Shown piece by piece: positions 54,054-63,951 of a stretch of DNA of 64,000 nt. Under the pieces are notes generated by a model. It was not told where the DNA came from. It did not search any database and saw nothing but the letters and a program-made list of their open reading frames with translations. The position numbers and the translations under genes are program-made. Source of the DNA: Salibaculum sp035270045 (lineage in GTDB: Bacteria > Pseudomonadota > Alphaproteobacteria > Rhodobacterales > Rhodobacteraceae). Each line of letters starts with the position of its first letter. The first letter of the stretch is position 1. The stretch spans positions 18,680 to 82,679 of the forward strand of contig NZ_DATFIP010000077.1 in NCBI RefSeq assembly GCF_035270045.1. The letters run 5' to 3'.

Positions 54054-54698
54054 ATGACAGACCGAGCCACGACCCGTGCCGAGGTGATGGCGGATGCCGC
54101 GCTGCATATGCTGGGCATCGGCTTTGCCGTGACCGGCACCGTGGTGCTCCTGATCTTTGCCAGCGGTCGCGTCGACAGCGGCACGCTGGCTGGCCTGGCG
54201 GTCTACGGCGGGGCGCTGATCGCGTCCTTCGTGGTGTCGGCCTTCTATCACCTTGCCCCTTGGGAGGCTCTGCGCGACACCCTGCGGCGCATTGACCAGG
54301 CGGCGATCTATTTCAAGATCGCGGGCACCTATACCCCCTTCGCGGTCTTCATCGGCACGGGCTTTGCCTACGGTGTCCTGACGCTGGTCTGGGCGCTGGC
54401 CAGCATCGGGGCCGTGGTCAAGCTGGCCCTGCGCAAGCGCCCCGGCAAGTGGGCCGCGGTGATGTACCTCGTGCTGGGCTGGATGAGCCTGCTGCTGGCC
54501 TGGCCGCTGGTGCAACTGTTGCCCTTTGGGGCCTCGGTGCTGATCCTGGCGGGCGGCATCACCTATTCGGTGGGTGTGATCCTGTTCTACTGGGTCGAAC
54601 TGCGCTTTGCCAACGCGATCTGGCACGGGCATGTGCTTGCCGCTTCGGCCTGTTTCTTCATTGCCATTTCCATGGGCACCTTCAGTTTGCCCGGCTAA
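54054..54698 (+). CDS. trhA: Hemolysin III/TrhA (PAQR-like) membrane protein
   Basis: 214 residues, seven hydrophobic segments. SAFYHLAPWEALRDTLRRIDQAAIYFKIAG and the C-terminal ANAIWHGHVLAASACFF hold the conserved Ser, Asp and His residues of the hemolysin III / PAQR superfamily, which bind zinc in the membrane. TrhA proteins influence membrane energetics in some bacteria; hemolytic activity is not implied. Its stop overlaps that of the M48 gene by 4 bases. Confidence 0.88.
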   Translation: MTDRATTRAEVMADAALHMLGIGFAVTGTVVLLIFASGRVDSGTLAGLAVYGGALIASFVVSAFYHLAPWEALRDTLRRIDQAAIYFKIAGTYTPFAVFIGTGFAYGVLTLVWALASIGAVVKLALRKRPGKWAAVMYLVLGWMSLLLAWPLVQLLPFGASVLILAGGITYSVGVILFYWVELRFANAIWHGHVLAASACFFIAISMGTFSLPG

Positions 54699-55408
54699 AG
54701 GCCCCCGATCGCCGCGCGCACGGTTTCGATGCGGTCTGCATTTGCCGGGTGCGTGCCGAGGAAACGGTCGCCCGGGTCGGGGATGCGAAAGAAGAAGGCG
54801 GCGCCGCGCAACGGGTCGAACCCGGCCTTGGCTGCGACGATCGCGCCCAGGCGGTCGGCCTCAAGCTCGAATTCCTTGGAATAACTGCGTGCGCCCAGCG
54901 CCGCGCCCAGGTCCTGGGCCACGGCCACGTCACCGCCTGTGGCCCCCGCCAACTGGCCGAAGACCAGTGCCCCCAGGGTGGCATTGCGCTGCTGTCGTGC
55001 GATGTGGCCCGCGATGTGGTGCGCCGCCTCGTGGGCCATGACAAAGGCCAGTTCGTCGCGGTTTCGCGCATCTGCGATCAGCGCAAGGGTGAAGCCGATC
55101 ACCGGGCGCCCGTCGTCGTCCAGCGTCTGGAAGGCATTGGCGGGTACCCCGGGTCGATCATCGACCACGATCAGGAAGTCGCAGTTGCGCCGCGGGGTAG
55201 TGCGCCGGCACTCGGCCTCGGCCACCGGTTCCACCCGGTCGACTACCTCGATAAAGGCGCGCTGGATCGCCCCTGCGTTGCGCGGGATGTCGAAGCCCTG
55301 CACCGGGGGCAGGATGGCCGGTGCCGGATCAGGTGCGTCGGCGATGGGCGGCATGGTACAGCCCGTCAATACGAGCCCCGCAACCAGGAACGCCCATCTC
55401 GCAAACAT
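54695..55408 (-). CDS. M48 family metallopeptidase lipoprotein
   Basis: 237 residues from ATG 55408. Lipobox LTGC gives Cys17 as the lipidated residue. The zinc motif HEAAHH (His126, Glu127, His130) and downstream FELEADRLGAIVA with the third ligand are intact, and THPANADRIETV is the usual C-terminal motif. Likely faces the periplasm and resembles LoiP/YcaL- or BepA-type peptidases of envelope quality control. Confidence 0.87.
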   Translation of the reverse strand: MFARWAFLVAGLVLTGCTMPPIADAPDPAPAILPPVQGFDIPRNAGAIQRAFIEVVDRVEPVAEAECRRTTPRRNCDFLIVVDDRPGVPANAFQTLDDDGRPVIGFTLALIADARNRDELAFVMAHEAAHHIAGHIARQQRNATLGALVFGQLAGATGGDVAVAQDLGAALGARSYSKEFELEADRLGAIVAAKAGFDPLRGAAFFFRIPDPGDRFLGTHPANADRIETVRAAIGGL

Positions 55409-55544
55409 CGCCTGTCGCCTCTGCCAGGTTTCGCTTGTTGGCAACCTAGCATCCCTGCAACGGCACACCAGACCTGCCCGCCTTGACATCGCGCCCTTGG
55501 GCGAAAGACTGCCCCGACACCCAACCCGACAGGAGCCGCGCCCC

Positions 55545-55799
55545 ATGTTCACGATCGAGCACGAATTCGACGCCACGGTCGTCACCCTTGTCGACGAGGG
55601 CGGAACCCACCTTCAGGAAGACGTGACAATCAATGCCTTCGAGGAGTGCGTGACCGTGGAACAGCTGGACCCGCGTCGCGACACGGTGGTGCGCGTCACT
55701 CTGTCGATGGCGCAACTGCGTGACCTTGCAATGGCTCTGGATCTGCCCGAGGGGGTCTATCGGCTGCAGCCCGAGGGGCGCGCGCCGGGCGGGGGCTGA
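55545..55799 (+). CDS. Hypothetical protein
   Basis: 84 residues from ATG 55545 with RBS CAGGAGCC; the long upstream open frame is antisense to the M48 gene. MFTIEHEFDATVVTLVDEGG and LRDLAMALDLPEGVYRL show an acidic alpha/beta protein without signal peptide. A family is not recognised; such short genes recur in Rhodobacteraceae. The stop abuts the stop of the EI24 gene. Confidence 0.7.
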   Translation: MFTIEHEFDATVVTLVDEGGTHLQEDVTINAFEECVTVEQLDPRRDTVVRVTLSMAQLRDLAMALDLPEGVYRLQPEGRAPGGG

Positions 55800-56507
55800 T
55801 CAGCCCCGCGGGTCAAGGGCCGTGCCCGCCAGCCGGTGGTAGAGATGCGTGAAGGTCGCCGCGCCGAGGATGGGGATGAACAGGTTCATGAGCGGCACTG
55901 TCAGCGGCAGCGCCATCAGGACGCCGGCCATCCAGATCTGCGGCAGGTTGGCCTTGCGCATGGCATCTGCCCCGGCGCGGCCCTCGCGGCGCATGGCGGC
56001 AACGGTGAAATACTCGCGCCCCAGCAGGAACCCGTTGAGCCCGTAGAAGATGAGGGGCGCGGCGAACGGCAGGATGACGTAAGCGAGGATCGCCAGAAGG
56101 TTGGCCCCGATCAGAACGCCCAGGAAATTGACCGTGTCGCGAAAAGCGTCCCACAGACTTTGCCGGCCCAAGGGCGGAAGATGCGGGTAATGGCGGTCCT
56201 CGACCGCCTGCGCCACATCGTCGAGAAACATCGAGGTGATGGCCGAGGCCACGGGAATCATGAGGAAGACCGAAAAGAACAGCATCATGGCGGCGCTGCC
56301 CCAGGTCAGCAGGTCGCCGATCCACGTGACCTCGCCGATGACCGGCAGCGACACCGAACCGGGGTCCGCCATCGTGGCCAGTTGCAAGACCCCCGCGTAG
56401 GCCGCCACCAGAAGCGCCAGGGTCAGCCCCACGCCCCACCACATGACCCTCCGAAACCGCGGGTCTCCGACCTGGCCAAGGGCCTTGGCGAAATCTGCCA
56501 GGATCAT
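55800..56507 (-). CDS. EI24-domain (CysZ-like) membrane protein
   Basis: 235 residues from ATG 56507. Several hydrophobic segments, a DVAQAVEDRHYPHLPPLGRQ loop, and FYGLNGFLLGREYFTVAAMRR, typical of the EI24/CysZ family; CysZ is a sulfate permease in enterics. No cysteine-biosynthesis genes are near, so transport of sulfate is uncertain. Its ATG overlaps the stop of the nitroreductase gene (ATGA). Confidence 0.85.
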   Translation of the reverse strand: MILADFAKALGQVGDPRFRRVMWWGVGLTLALLVAAYAGVLQLATMADPGSVSLPVIGEVTWIGDLLTWGSAAMMLFFSVFLMIPVASAITSMFLDDVAQAVEDRHYPHLPPLGRQSLWDAFRDTVNFLGVLIGANLLAILAYVILPFAAPLIFYGLNGFLLGREYFTVAAMRREGRAGADAMRKANLPQIWMAGVLMALPLTVPLMNLFIPILGAATFTHLYHRLAGTALDPRG

Positions 56508-57079
56508 TCGAGGACCGTCACTTTCTGGCTCAGGTCCGGGCGTGGGCGGTCGGGCGGTGCATTTGTTTCGGTGCCGATATGAACCAGGCCCGCCACCCTC
56601 TCGTTCGGGGTCAGGTTCAGATAGGTTTCCACGAAGGTCCGGTCGTGCACCGGCCAGCCGCTCAGCCAGTTCGCGCCCCAGCCGGCGGCCAGCGCGGCGT
56701 TCAGCAGCGCAAGGCATGCCGCGCCAGCCGAGTAGGTTTGCTCGATGGCGGGTATCTTGTCGGACAGGACCGGGCTTTCGATCACCGCGACGGCCAGGTC
56801 GCCGTCTCTAAACTGTGCCAGGCCCTTCTCAAGCTGTTCTTGGGGCAGGCCCAGGGCGTCATGGCGCTGCGGGATGGCCGCGGCGAGCCGCTGCAGGACT
56901 GCCCGCTCGAGCACGATGAAGCGCCAGGGCTCCAGTTTGCCGTGGTCAGGCGTGCGCGCGGCGGCCGTCAGCATCTGGTCCAGTTCCAGCCGATTGGGCA
57001 CCGGGGTGGTCAGCGTCTTGGCCGGGCGCGAACGCCGGGTCAGCAGGAAATCGAGCGCGGCCTGGTTGCGGGGCGGCAT
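56504..57079 (-). CDS. Nitroreductase family protein
   Basis: 191 residues from ATG 57079. LDFLLTRRSRPAKTL, RTPDHGKLEPWRFIVLE and GWGANWLSGWPVHD are typical of a flavin-dependent nitroreductase of the YdjA-like type. It probably binds FMN and reduces an unknown substrate with NAD(P)H. Translationally coupled to the EI24-domain gene. Confidence 0.88.
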   Translation of the reverse strand: MPPRNQAALDFLLTRRSRPAKTLTTPVPNRLELDQMLTAAARTPDHGKLEPWRFIVLERAVLQRLAAAIPQRHDALGLPQEQLEKGLAQFRDGDLAVAVIESPVLSDKIPAIEQTYSAGAACLALLNAALAAGWGANWLSGWPVHDRTFVETYLNLTPNERVAGLVHIGTETNAPPDRPRPDLSQKVTVLE

Positions 57080-57327
57080 GAGCGGTGTCCTCCGGTCTGG
57101 TTTCGTGCCCAGATAGGGCCTTTGCAGATGGGTTGCCAGAGGGGCAAGACCGGGATCCCGCAAGCGGGCGCCGATCACAGCCGATCCGCGACGACCCCGC
57201 TGGCGCGGCCGATCGAGGGGATGACAGAGCCGGATTAGTCGGGCAAGTCCGGCCTTTGCAAAGGGGCCGGGCCGCGCTTGTATTCGGCCATCGCTGGCCG
57301 CATTGTCGAACGCGAGGGATCGCAACG

Positions 57328-58920
57328 ATGTCGGAGACACTGACTGCACTGGGCGGGATCGGGTTGTTCCTGCTGGGCATGACGATCATGACGGAGGCGC
57401 TGCGCGAGGCGGCGGGCGCGAAGCTGCGTCGGCTGCTTGGCCGGTTCACGACCACGCCGCTGCGAGGCGTCGCGAGCGGCGCGGTGACGACGGCGGTCGT
57501 GCAGTCGTCCTCGGCCACGACAGTGATGACCGTGGGCTTCGTCGGGGCCGGGCTGCTGAGCTTTCCACATGCGCTTGGCGTGATCTACGGCGCCAATATC
57601 GGCACGACGGTCACCGGCTGGATCGTGTCGCTGGTCGGGTTCAAGCTCAAGCTGGGCGCGGTTGCGATGGGCCTGCTGTTCCTGTCCAGCCTGACGCTGC
57701 TGTTGTCACAGGGTCATGCGGCCCGGATCGGGCGGATCGGGGCCGGCTTCTGCCTGCTGTTCATCGGGCTGGACATGATGCAGGAGGGCATGTCCGGCGC
57801 GGCGGACTGGATCACGCCGGAACGTACACCTGGAACGGGCCTGGGCGGGATGCTGGCGATGGCGGCGCTGGGGCTGGCGGTCACCGTGGTGATGCAATCC
57901 TCGTCGGCGGCCGTCGCGGTGGTGCTGGTTCTGCTTGGCAGTGGTGCCTTGCCGCTGATCCAGGCGGCGGCAGCCGTGATCGGCATGAACCTGGGCACGA
58001 CCTTTACCGCGCTGATCGCGGCGATCGGGGGGTCGCGGCCGATGCAGCAGACCTCGATCGCCAATCTGCTGTTCAATCTCGGGACCATGGCGATCGCCTT
58101 TCCCTTGTTGCTGGTGATTGCCGCGCCGCTTGAGGCACTGGCCGCGCGGACCGGGGATGATACCGCCCTCGTCCTGTTCCACACCGGGTTCAACCTGCTG
58201 GGGACGCTGGCCTTCCTGCCCGTTACACATCGGTTTGCCGCCCTGGTGGCAAGGCTGCGGCCCGATCTGAGCAAACGACTGACGCCGGAACTGGACCGCC
58301 GCCTGCTCAGTGACGAGGGCGCGGCGATGCAGTCCGCCCATGTCGTCGTGACCTGGGCCGCGCGAGAGATCTTTTCGGCCTATGCGCAGGCCCTCGGCCC
58401 CAGGCGCGATCTGCGGCGGCTGTCGGCGCTGGAGCCGCGGGTGAGACTGACACTGGACGACCTGAAGGACTACACGGCCCGGATCTCCATGCCGCGCAAC
58501 AAGCCGGCAGAGGCCGCTGCCTTTGCCGCCCTGATGCACCAGGTCGACCACCTCGGGCGCCTTCTGGAACAGGCCCGGCGACGTGATTTCATCCACGTGC
58601 TGGAAGATGACGCGGTCACCCGGCGGCCTGCGCGATGGTTCGCCGCCTGCCTGGCGTCCGACCGGAAGCTGGAACTTGCACAGATCGGCGCGCGCATGAG
58701 CCGCATGAACGAGCCGGTCGCCCACCGGTTCAAGAGACACCGGCGCGGTCTTCTCTTGGGCGAGCATGTCGGGATCTACTCGGTCCAGAACACGTTCCAG
58801 GCGACTGATGCGATGCGGTGGCTCAGGCGGATCATGCACAACGTGGAGCGCGTTGGCGAATACGACCGGGAGGTGCGCGACAAGTTGGGTCAAGGGCTGC
58901 CGACCTCCCCGGCAGCGTAG
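57328..58920 (+). CDS. Na/Pi cotransporter family protein
   Basis: 530 residues from ATG 57328. Duplicated QSSSA motifs (VVQSSSATTVMTVGF and VMQSSSAAVAVVLVLLGS) mark the NptA/YjbB family; the C-terminal ~190 residues form a PhoU-like helical domain. An inner-membrane protein handling phosphate, often outward in bacteria. The tRNA-Gly gene follows 71 bases downstream. Confidence 0.9.
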   Translation: MSETLTALGGIGLFLLGMTIMTEALREAAGAKLRRLLGRFTTTPLRGVASGAVTTAVVQSSSATTVMTVGFVGAGLLSFPHALGVIYGANIGTTVTGWIVSLVGFKLKLGAVAMGLLFLSSLTLLLSQGHAARIGRIGAGFCLLFIGLDMMQEGMSGAADWITPERTPGTGLGGMLAMAALGLAVTVVMQSSSAAVAVVLVLLGSGALPLIQAAAAVIGMNLGTTFTALIAAIGGSRPMQQTSIANLLFNLGTMAIAFPLLLVIAAPLEALAARTGDDTALVLFHTGFNLLGTLAFLPVTHRFAALVARLRPDLSKRLTPELDRRLLSDEGAAMQSAHVVVTWAAREIFSAYAQALGPRRDLRRLSALEPRVRLTLDDLKDYTARISMPRNKPAEAAAFAALMHQVDHLGRLLEQARRRDFIHVLEDDAVTRRPARWFAACLASDRKLELAQIGARMSRMNEPVAHRFKRHRRGLLLGEHVGIYSVQNTFQATDAMRWLRRIMHNVERVGEYDREVRDKLGQGLPTSPAA

Positions 58921-58949
58921 CCGTCCCCGGTGCCCGCACACGCTTCGAC

Positions 58950-58978
58950 TTGACCGCTCCGAGCGCATCAAATAGGAC
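58950..58978 (+). promoter_or_regulatory. Promoter of tRNA-Gly
   Basis: TTGACC (58950-58955) and TAGGAC (58973-58978) are spaced by 17 bases, 13 bases before the tRNA. The strong -35 fits stable-RNA promoters. Confidence 0.6.
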
Positions 58979-58991
58979 GTCGTGCAGGCGA

Positions 58992-59065
58992 GCGGGTATG
59001 GTGAAATGGTATCACACGAGCCTTCCAAGCTCTTGGTGCGGGTTCGATTCCCGCTACCCGCTCCA
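58992..59065 (+). tRNA. tRNA-Gly (anticodon TCC)
   Basis: GCGGGTA pairs with TACCCGC for the acceptor stem; anticodon arm CGAGC-CTTCCAA-GCTCT reads TCC; T arm GCGGG-TTCGATT-CCCGC; CCA is encoded. 74 bases including CCA, a normal glycine tRNA. Confidence 0.96.
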
Positions 59066-59214
59066 GGAACATGCCCCTGACGTCCGCCCTTGACAGCACA
59101 GGTCGTGGCGCCGGACGACGGTCTGGAGCCCGTGGTCGCGCCCCCCACCCGAGACTTGTGCTTGGCTGGGTCTGTCGCTAAGTCACGCGCAATTACGCGA
59201 CGAACAGGACCGCC

Positions 59215-61008
59215 ATGGCACGCGCCCCCCACAGCACTGACGATGATCGCGCGAAGTCCAAGCGCGTTGGTGCGCTGGCTGAGCTTTGGCCTTTCCTGCG
59301 TCCCTACCGTGTCATGATGACGGCGGCGATCCTGGCGCTGGTCGTGACGGCGGTGATATCGCTCATGCTGCCCATCGCGGTGCGCCGCGTTGTGGACAAT
59401 TTCGACACCTCCTCGGGCCAGTTGCTGGATCAGTATTTTGGCGCCGCTCTGTTGATCGCGGGGTTGCTCGCGCTGGGCACGGCCGTGCGCTACTACCTGG
59501 TCACGCGGTTGGGCGAGCGCGTGGTCGCCGACATCCGCACCGCCGTTTACGACCGGATGATTTCCATGTCGCCCGCGTTCTTCGAGCGGATCATGACCGG
59601 CGAGGTGCTCAGCCGGATCACCACGGATACTACCCTGATCCTCAGCGTGATCGGCTCCTCGGTCTCGATCGCCCTGCGCAACCTGCTGCTTTTTATGGGC
59701 GGGCTCGTGCTCATGCTCTTCACCTCGGCCAAGCTGACAGGCATGGTGCTGCTGGTGGTGCCGGCGGTGGTCGTGCCCATTGTGCTGCTGGGGCGGCGTC
59801 TGCGCAGCCTGAGCCGCGAAAACCAGGACTGGATCGCGGCGTCTTCGGGCAATGCCTCCGAGGGGCTTCTGTCCGCCCAGACGGTGCAGGCCTTCACCCA
59901 CGAGGGCCTTAGCCGCGCCCGGTTCCACGACGTCACCGAAAAGAGCTTCGTCGCCGCGCGCCGCCGGATCGGGGTGCGGGCGGTGATGACGGCCATCGTG
60001 ATCTTCCTCGTTTTTGCCGGGGTGGTTGGGGTGCTCTGGATCGGGGCGCGCGACGTGCGCGCCGACCAGATGTCCATCGGCGAACTGGTGCAGTTCGTCA
60101 TCTATTCGGTCATGGTGGCTGGCGCCGTGGGCGCCCTGACCGAGATCTGGGGCGAATTGCAGCGGGCCGCCGGCGCGACCGAACGTCTGGTGGAACTGCT
60201 TGGGTCCACCGACGCCGTGCAGGACCCGGCCAACCCGCTGCCGGCCCCCGCGGCGCGCCGGGGCGAGATCGTTTTCGAGGATGTGACGTTCAGCTACCCG
60301 TCGCGCCCCGGGCAGAGGGCGCTGGACGGCATCGACCTGAAGGTGAACCCCGGCGAAACCGTGGCGCTGGTCGGCCCTTCCGGGGCGGGCAAGACCACGA
60401 TCATTCAACTTCTCCTGCGGTTCTACGACCCCGAGGGCGGCGCGGTGCGGTTCGACGGCACCGACCTGCGCGAGATGGCCAGGGCCGATTTCCGCCGTCA
60501 CATTGCGCTGGTGCCGCAGGACCCGGTGATATTCGCCGAAACCGCGCGCGAGAACATCCGGTTCGGCCGACCCGATGCCACCGATGCCGAGGTCGAGGCC
60601 GCCGCCCGCGCCGCCGCCGCCGACGACTTCCTGCAGGCGCTGCCGGAGGGCTACGACAGTTATGTCGGGGAACGCGGAGTGATGCTGTCAGGCGGGCAGA
60701 AACAGCGCATCGCCATCGCCCGCGCAATCCTGCGCGATGCACCTGTCCTGTTGCTGGACGAGGCGACCAGTGCGCTGGACGCCGAAAGCGAACGCGCGGT
60801 TCAGCACGCCGTCGACACACTGTCGCGGGACCGCACCACCTTGATCGTGGCGCATCGGCTGGCGACGGTGAAAAAGGCCGACCGGATCGTCGTCTTCGAG
60901 GAAGGTCACATCGTTGCCCAAGGCACCCACGACGCGCTGGTGGCCGAAGACGGCCTCTATGCCCGGCTGGCACGCCTGCAATTCACCGAAGGTCTCGCGG
61001 CGGAGTGA
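59215..61008 (+). CDS. MsbA-like ABC exporter (fused membrane and ATPase)
   Basis: 597 residues. N-terminal six-helix exporter domain, then a nucleotide-binding domain with Walker A GPSGAGKT (387-394), Q-loop ALVPQDPVIF, signature LSGGQKQR (from 491), Walker B VLLLDEAT and H-loop IVAHRL. A half-size exporter of the MsbA/LmrA type for lipids or drugs; it should act as a homodimer. 149 bases separate it from the tRNA; no clear promoter pair. Confidence 0.92.
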   Translation: MARAPHSTDDDRAKSKRVGALAELWPFLRPYRVMMTAAILALVVTAVISLMLPIAVRRVVDNFDTSSGQLLDQYFGAALLIAGLLALGTAVRYYLVTRLGERVVADIRTAVYDRMISMSPAFFERIMTGEVLSRITTDTTLILSVIGSSVSIALRNLLLFMGGLVLMLFTSAKLTGMVLLVVPAVVVPIVLLGRRLRSLSRENQDWIAASSGNASEGLLSAQTVQAFTHEGLSRARFHDVTEKSFVAARRRIGVRAVMTAIVIFLVFAGVVGVLWIGARDVRADQMSIGELVQFVIYSVMVAGAVGALTEIWGELQRAAGATERLVELLGSTDAVQDPANPLPAPAARRGEIVFEDVTFSYPSRPGQRALDGIDLKVNPGETVALVGPSGAGKTTIIQLLLRFYDPEGGAVRFDGTDLREMARADFRRHIALVPQDPVIFAETARENIRFGRPDATDAEVEAAARAAAADDFLQALPEGYDSYVGERGVMLSGGQKQRIAIARAILRDAPVLLLDEATSALDAESERAVQHAVDTLSRDRTTLIVAHRLATVKKADRIVVFEEGHIVAQGTHDALVAEDGLYARLARLQFTEGLAAE

Positions 61009-61013
61009 TCCGC

Positions 61014-61607
61014 TCAGGCGGTCAGCAGCCAAAGCGCCACGCCGATCAGCAGCAGGCCGAATCCGAAATTCAGGACCCGCGCGGAGCGGTCATTGCGGAA
61101 CCAGCGGCCCAACAGATCACCTGCCAGCGTCCAGACCAGGAATGCCACGAAATTGTTGAGCGTGAAGACCGTGGTGATCACCAATGTCGCACCTGGGATA
61201 TCGGACATCAGGGGCGCGAATTGCGTGAACATCAGCACGATAATGACATAGGCCTTGGGGTTCAGAAGAAGCAGCAGCGCCCCGTCGTGCAGGCGGGCCG
61301 GGCGGGAAACGCCCGTGCCCTTTAGCGCGCCGGCCCGCGAAAATCGCAGGGCGAGCCAGGCGACGTAGGCGGCCCCGGCCCATTGCAGCGCGCGCGCCAG
61401 GGGCGGCGCGGTGGTCATGGTGCCGATCAGTCCCAGGCCGATGGCCAATGTCACCAACCACGTCGCGAGGTGGTAGCCGACGAAGGCGGGCAGGGTGGCC
61501 GCAACGCCGAAGCGTGCCCCGTTGGCCGCGAAGAACAGGTTGCCGGGCCCGGGGCTGTAGGCCAGTGGGAAGAGAAACAGCACAAGGGCAAGGGTGAGTT
61601 CGGTCAT
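61014..61607 (-). CDS. LysE/RhtB family amino-acid exporter
   Basis: 197 residues from ATG 61607. Six hydrophobic segments; YSPGPGNLFFAANGARFG is the family's N-terminal signature and LLLLNPKAYVIIVLMF the mid motif. Exports an amino acid or derivative across the inner membrane. Convergent with the ABC exporter (5 bases between stops) and divergent from the acyl-CoA synthetase gene. Confidence 0.9.
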   Translation of the reverse strand: MTELTLALVLFLFPLAYSPGPGNLFFAANGARFGVAATLPAFVGYHLATWLVTLAIGLGLIGTMTTAPPLARALQWAGAAYVAWLALRFSRAGALKGTGVSRPARLHDGALLLLLNPKAYVIIVLMFTQFAPLMSDIPGATLVITTVFTLNNFVAFLVWTLAGDLLGRWFRNDRSARVLNFGFGLLLIGVALWLLTA

Positions 61608-61788
61608 CGCACGTCTCCTTGCCCGAGTGTGATCCGGCGGCTCGGACGCCGCGACCCGGAACATGCGCATCTGACGGGCAGGAATTTCGCCGCGTCACTC
61701 TTGCTTTGTCATCGCGGCGCAATCATCATTTGGCGAAACGATCATGGGCCGCAAAAGGCTTCGGCGGTCTTTCAGGGAGGAGACGACC

Positions 61789-63672
61789 ATGAGCTTTGCC
61801 TCGATGGCCGATCGCAACGCGATCGAGCAGGAAATGCCGTGGGAAGAGCGCGACATGCCGGCGACGCTCTACCAGATGCTGTCGCACACCGAGGCGGCCC
61901 ACGGGCGGCGCAAAGCCCTCACCTTCCAGATGTTTTCGGACCCCAAGGCACCGGACGAGACGCTGACCTGGACCGACCTCAAGGACAAGGTCAGCCAGGC
62001 GGCCAACATGTTCCGGGGTCTGGGCGTGGGCGAAGGCGATGTCGTCGCCTTCCTGCTGCCCAACTGCACCGAGGCGGCGTTGACCTATCTGGGCGGGGCG
62101 GTGGCCGGGATCGTCAACCCGATCAACCCGCTGCTCGAACCCGAACAGATCGCCGCCATCCTGCGCGAGACCGACGCCAAGGTCCTGGTCACGCTCAGGG
62201 CCTTCCCCAAGACCGACGTGGCCCAGAAGGCCGCCGAGGCGGTGGCGCTGGCCCCCAATGTCGAAACCGTGCTCGAGGTGGACCTGCTGCGCTACATCAC
62301 GGGGCTGAAGAGACTCATCGTTCCGCTGGTGCGGCCCAAGACCCATGTCGGCCATCAGGCCAGGGTGATCGATTTCAACACCGAGCTGGACCGGCACGCG
62401 CCCGTTCTGGCCTTCGAGGACAGCCAGGCGGACCGCGTGGCCGCCTATTTCCACACCGGCGGGACCACCGGAATGCCCAAGGTCGCACAGCACCGTTATT
62501 CGGGGATCATCTACAATGCCTGGCTGGGCCAGCGGCTGCTGTTCACCGAAACGGATGTGCAGATGACGCCGCTGCCGATGTTCCATGTCTTCGCGACCAT
62601 CGTGTCGCTGGGCGCCTCGCTGGGGTCCGGCGCGCATATCGTGTTTCCCACCCCGCAGGGCTATCGTGGCGACGGCGTCTTCGACAACCTCTGGAAGCTG
62701 ATCGAGCGCTACAACGCGACCTTCCTGATCGGGGTGCCCACGGCCCTGTCGGCGATGATGCAGCGCAAGGTGGATGCCGACATTTCCTCGTTGCAACTGG
62801 TCTTCTGCGGGTCCTCGCCGCTGCCGCTGGAGCTTTACCGCCGATTCGAGGAAGCCGCCGACGTGACCATCTGCGAGGGCTATGGTCTGACCGAGGCCAC
62901 CTGCCTGGTCTCGATCAACCCGCCCGAAGGGGAAAAGCGCGTGGGTTCCATCGGTCTGCCGTTTCCCCATTCGGACGTGCGCATCCTCAACCATACCTCT
63001 GACGGCCCGGCCGAGGCGCGGGTCAACGAGATCGGCGAGATCTGCGTCGACAGCCCCGGTGTCTTCGAGGGCAAGACCTATACCCAGACCGAGAAGAACA
63101 ACGGCCTGTTTCACCACGACCGTTACCTGCGCACCGGCGACCTGGGCCGGATCGACGAAGACGGCTATCTCTGGATCACGGGCCGCGCCAAGGACCTGAT
63201 CATTCGCGGAGGCCACAACATCGACCCCGCCGAGATCGAGGAGGCCCTGGCCGGCCACGAGGCCGTGGCCTTTGCCGCCGCCATCGGTCAGCCCGACGCC
63301 CATGCCGGTGAACTGCCCTGCGCCTATGTCGAACTGGTGGACGGCGCGAAGGTGACGGCGGACGAGTTGATGCTGTTCGCCAACGAGCGCATCCACGAAC
63401 GCGCGGCGCACATCAAGCACCTCGATATCGTGCCCGAGCTGCCCAAGACGGCCGTGGGCAAGACGCTCAAGAACGAGCTGCGCAAGCTGGCCATCGCCCG
63501 GATCTACGGGGCGGCGCTGTCGGCGGCCGAGGTGGCCGCCGAGGTGGCCAAGGTCGAAGAGGACAAGAAGCTTGGCCTTGTGTGCTACCTGCGCAAGACC
63601 GGCACAGTCACCGATGCGGACGTGCAAAAGGCCCTCGGCGCCTATACCCGGCCCTGGGACTGGGCCGGGTGA
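61789..63672 (+). CDS. Acyl-CoA synthetase (AMP-forming)
   Basis: 627 residues from ATG 61789 with RBS AGGGAGGAG. The adenylation motif AYFHTGGTTGMPKVAQH, ICEGYGLTEATC, YLRTGDLGRIDEDGYLWITG and GKTLKNELRK are all there. It activates a fatty or other carboxylic acid to its CoA thioester. The substrate is not clear; the start MSFASMADRNAIEQEMPWEERD and long insertion near residues 160-190 are typical of a long, feruloyl- or fatty-acid-type subgroup in Rhodobacteraceae. Confidence 0.9.
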   Translation: MSFASMADRNAIEQEMPWEERDMPATLYQMLSHTEAAHGRRKALTFQMFSDPKAPDETLTWTDLKDKVSQAANMFRGLGVGEGDVVAFLLPNCTEAALTYLGGAVAGIVNPINPLLEPEQIAAILRETDAKVLVTLRAFPKTDVAQKAAEAVALAPNVETVLEVDLLRYITGLKRLIVPLVRPKTHVGHQARVIDFNTELDRHAPVLAFEDSQADRVAAYFHTGGTTGMPKVAQHRYSGIIYNAWLGQRLLFTETDVQMTPLPMFHVFATIVSLGASLGSGAHIVFPTPQGYRGDGVFDNLWKLIERYNATFLIGVPTALSAMMQRKVDADISSLQLVFCGSSPLPLELYRRFEEAADVTICEGYGLTEATCLVSINPPEGEKRVGSIGLPFPHSDVRILNHTSDGPAEARVNEIGEICVDSPGVFEGKTYTQTEKNNGLFHHDRYLRTGDLGRIDEDGYLWITGRAKDLIIRGGHNIDPAEIEEALAGHEAVAFAAAIGQPDAHAGELPCAYVELVDGAKVTADELMLFANERIHERAAHIKHLDIVPELPKTAVGKTLKNELRKLAIARIYGAALSAAEVAAEVAKVEEDKKLGLVCYLRKTGTVTDADVQKALGAYTRPWDWAG

Positions 63673-63692
63673 GGTCGTGACCGGATCGTAAG

Positions 63693-63712
63693 GGGGCGCC
63701 AACCGGTGCCCC
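63693..63712. other. Hairpin after the acyl-CoA synthetase gene
   Basis: GGGGCGCC and GGTGCCCC pair (one G-T) around AACC, 21 bases past the stop. No T-run. Likely end of the core-genome transcript before the AT-richer edge region. Confidence 0.45.
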
Positions 63713-63951
63713 GCCGCTGGCCCCCGGATCACCCTTCCGAGGACCGAACAGCCGACCTGAGCGGTGTCAGACAACTTGCCATGTCTGGAAAATGGTGCTG
63801 CTGGAGAGCACCCACATATTGTATGTGCTAGTTCGCCTCTGTCCACATTTGCGCCATTAAGGCTTAAAAACTTGGTCCTGTCTGTCTTTGCTTGTCTTGT
63901 GCTGTTCGGTCCTATCCAATACCCTAGGGTGTATATTTGGGTGGACGAGAA
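63713..63951. other. AT-richer non-coding stretch with an inverted repeat
   Basis: Composition falls visibly after about 63760. It holds CAGACA-N8-TGTCTG (63768-63787), a nearby ACATA-TTG-TATGT hairpin, and TATATT at 63932-63937. A 63-codon open frame here shows no recognisable family and is not annotated. This may be the attachment or promoter region of the integrase-like gene that follows. Confidence 0.45.
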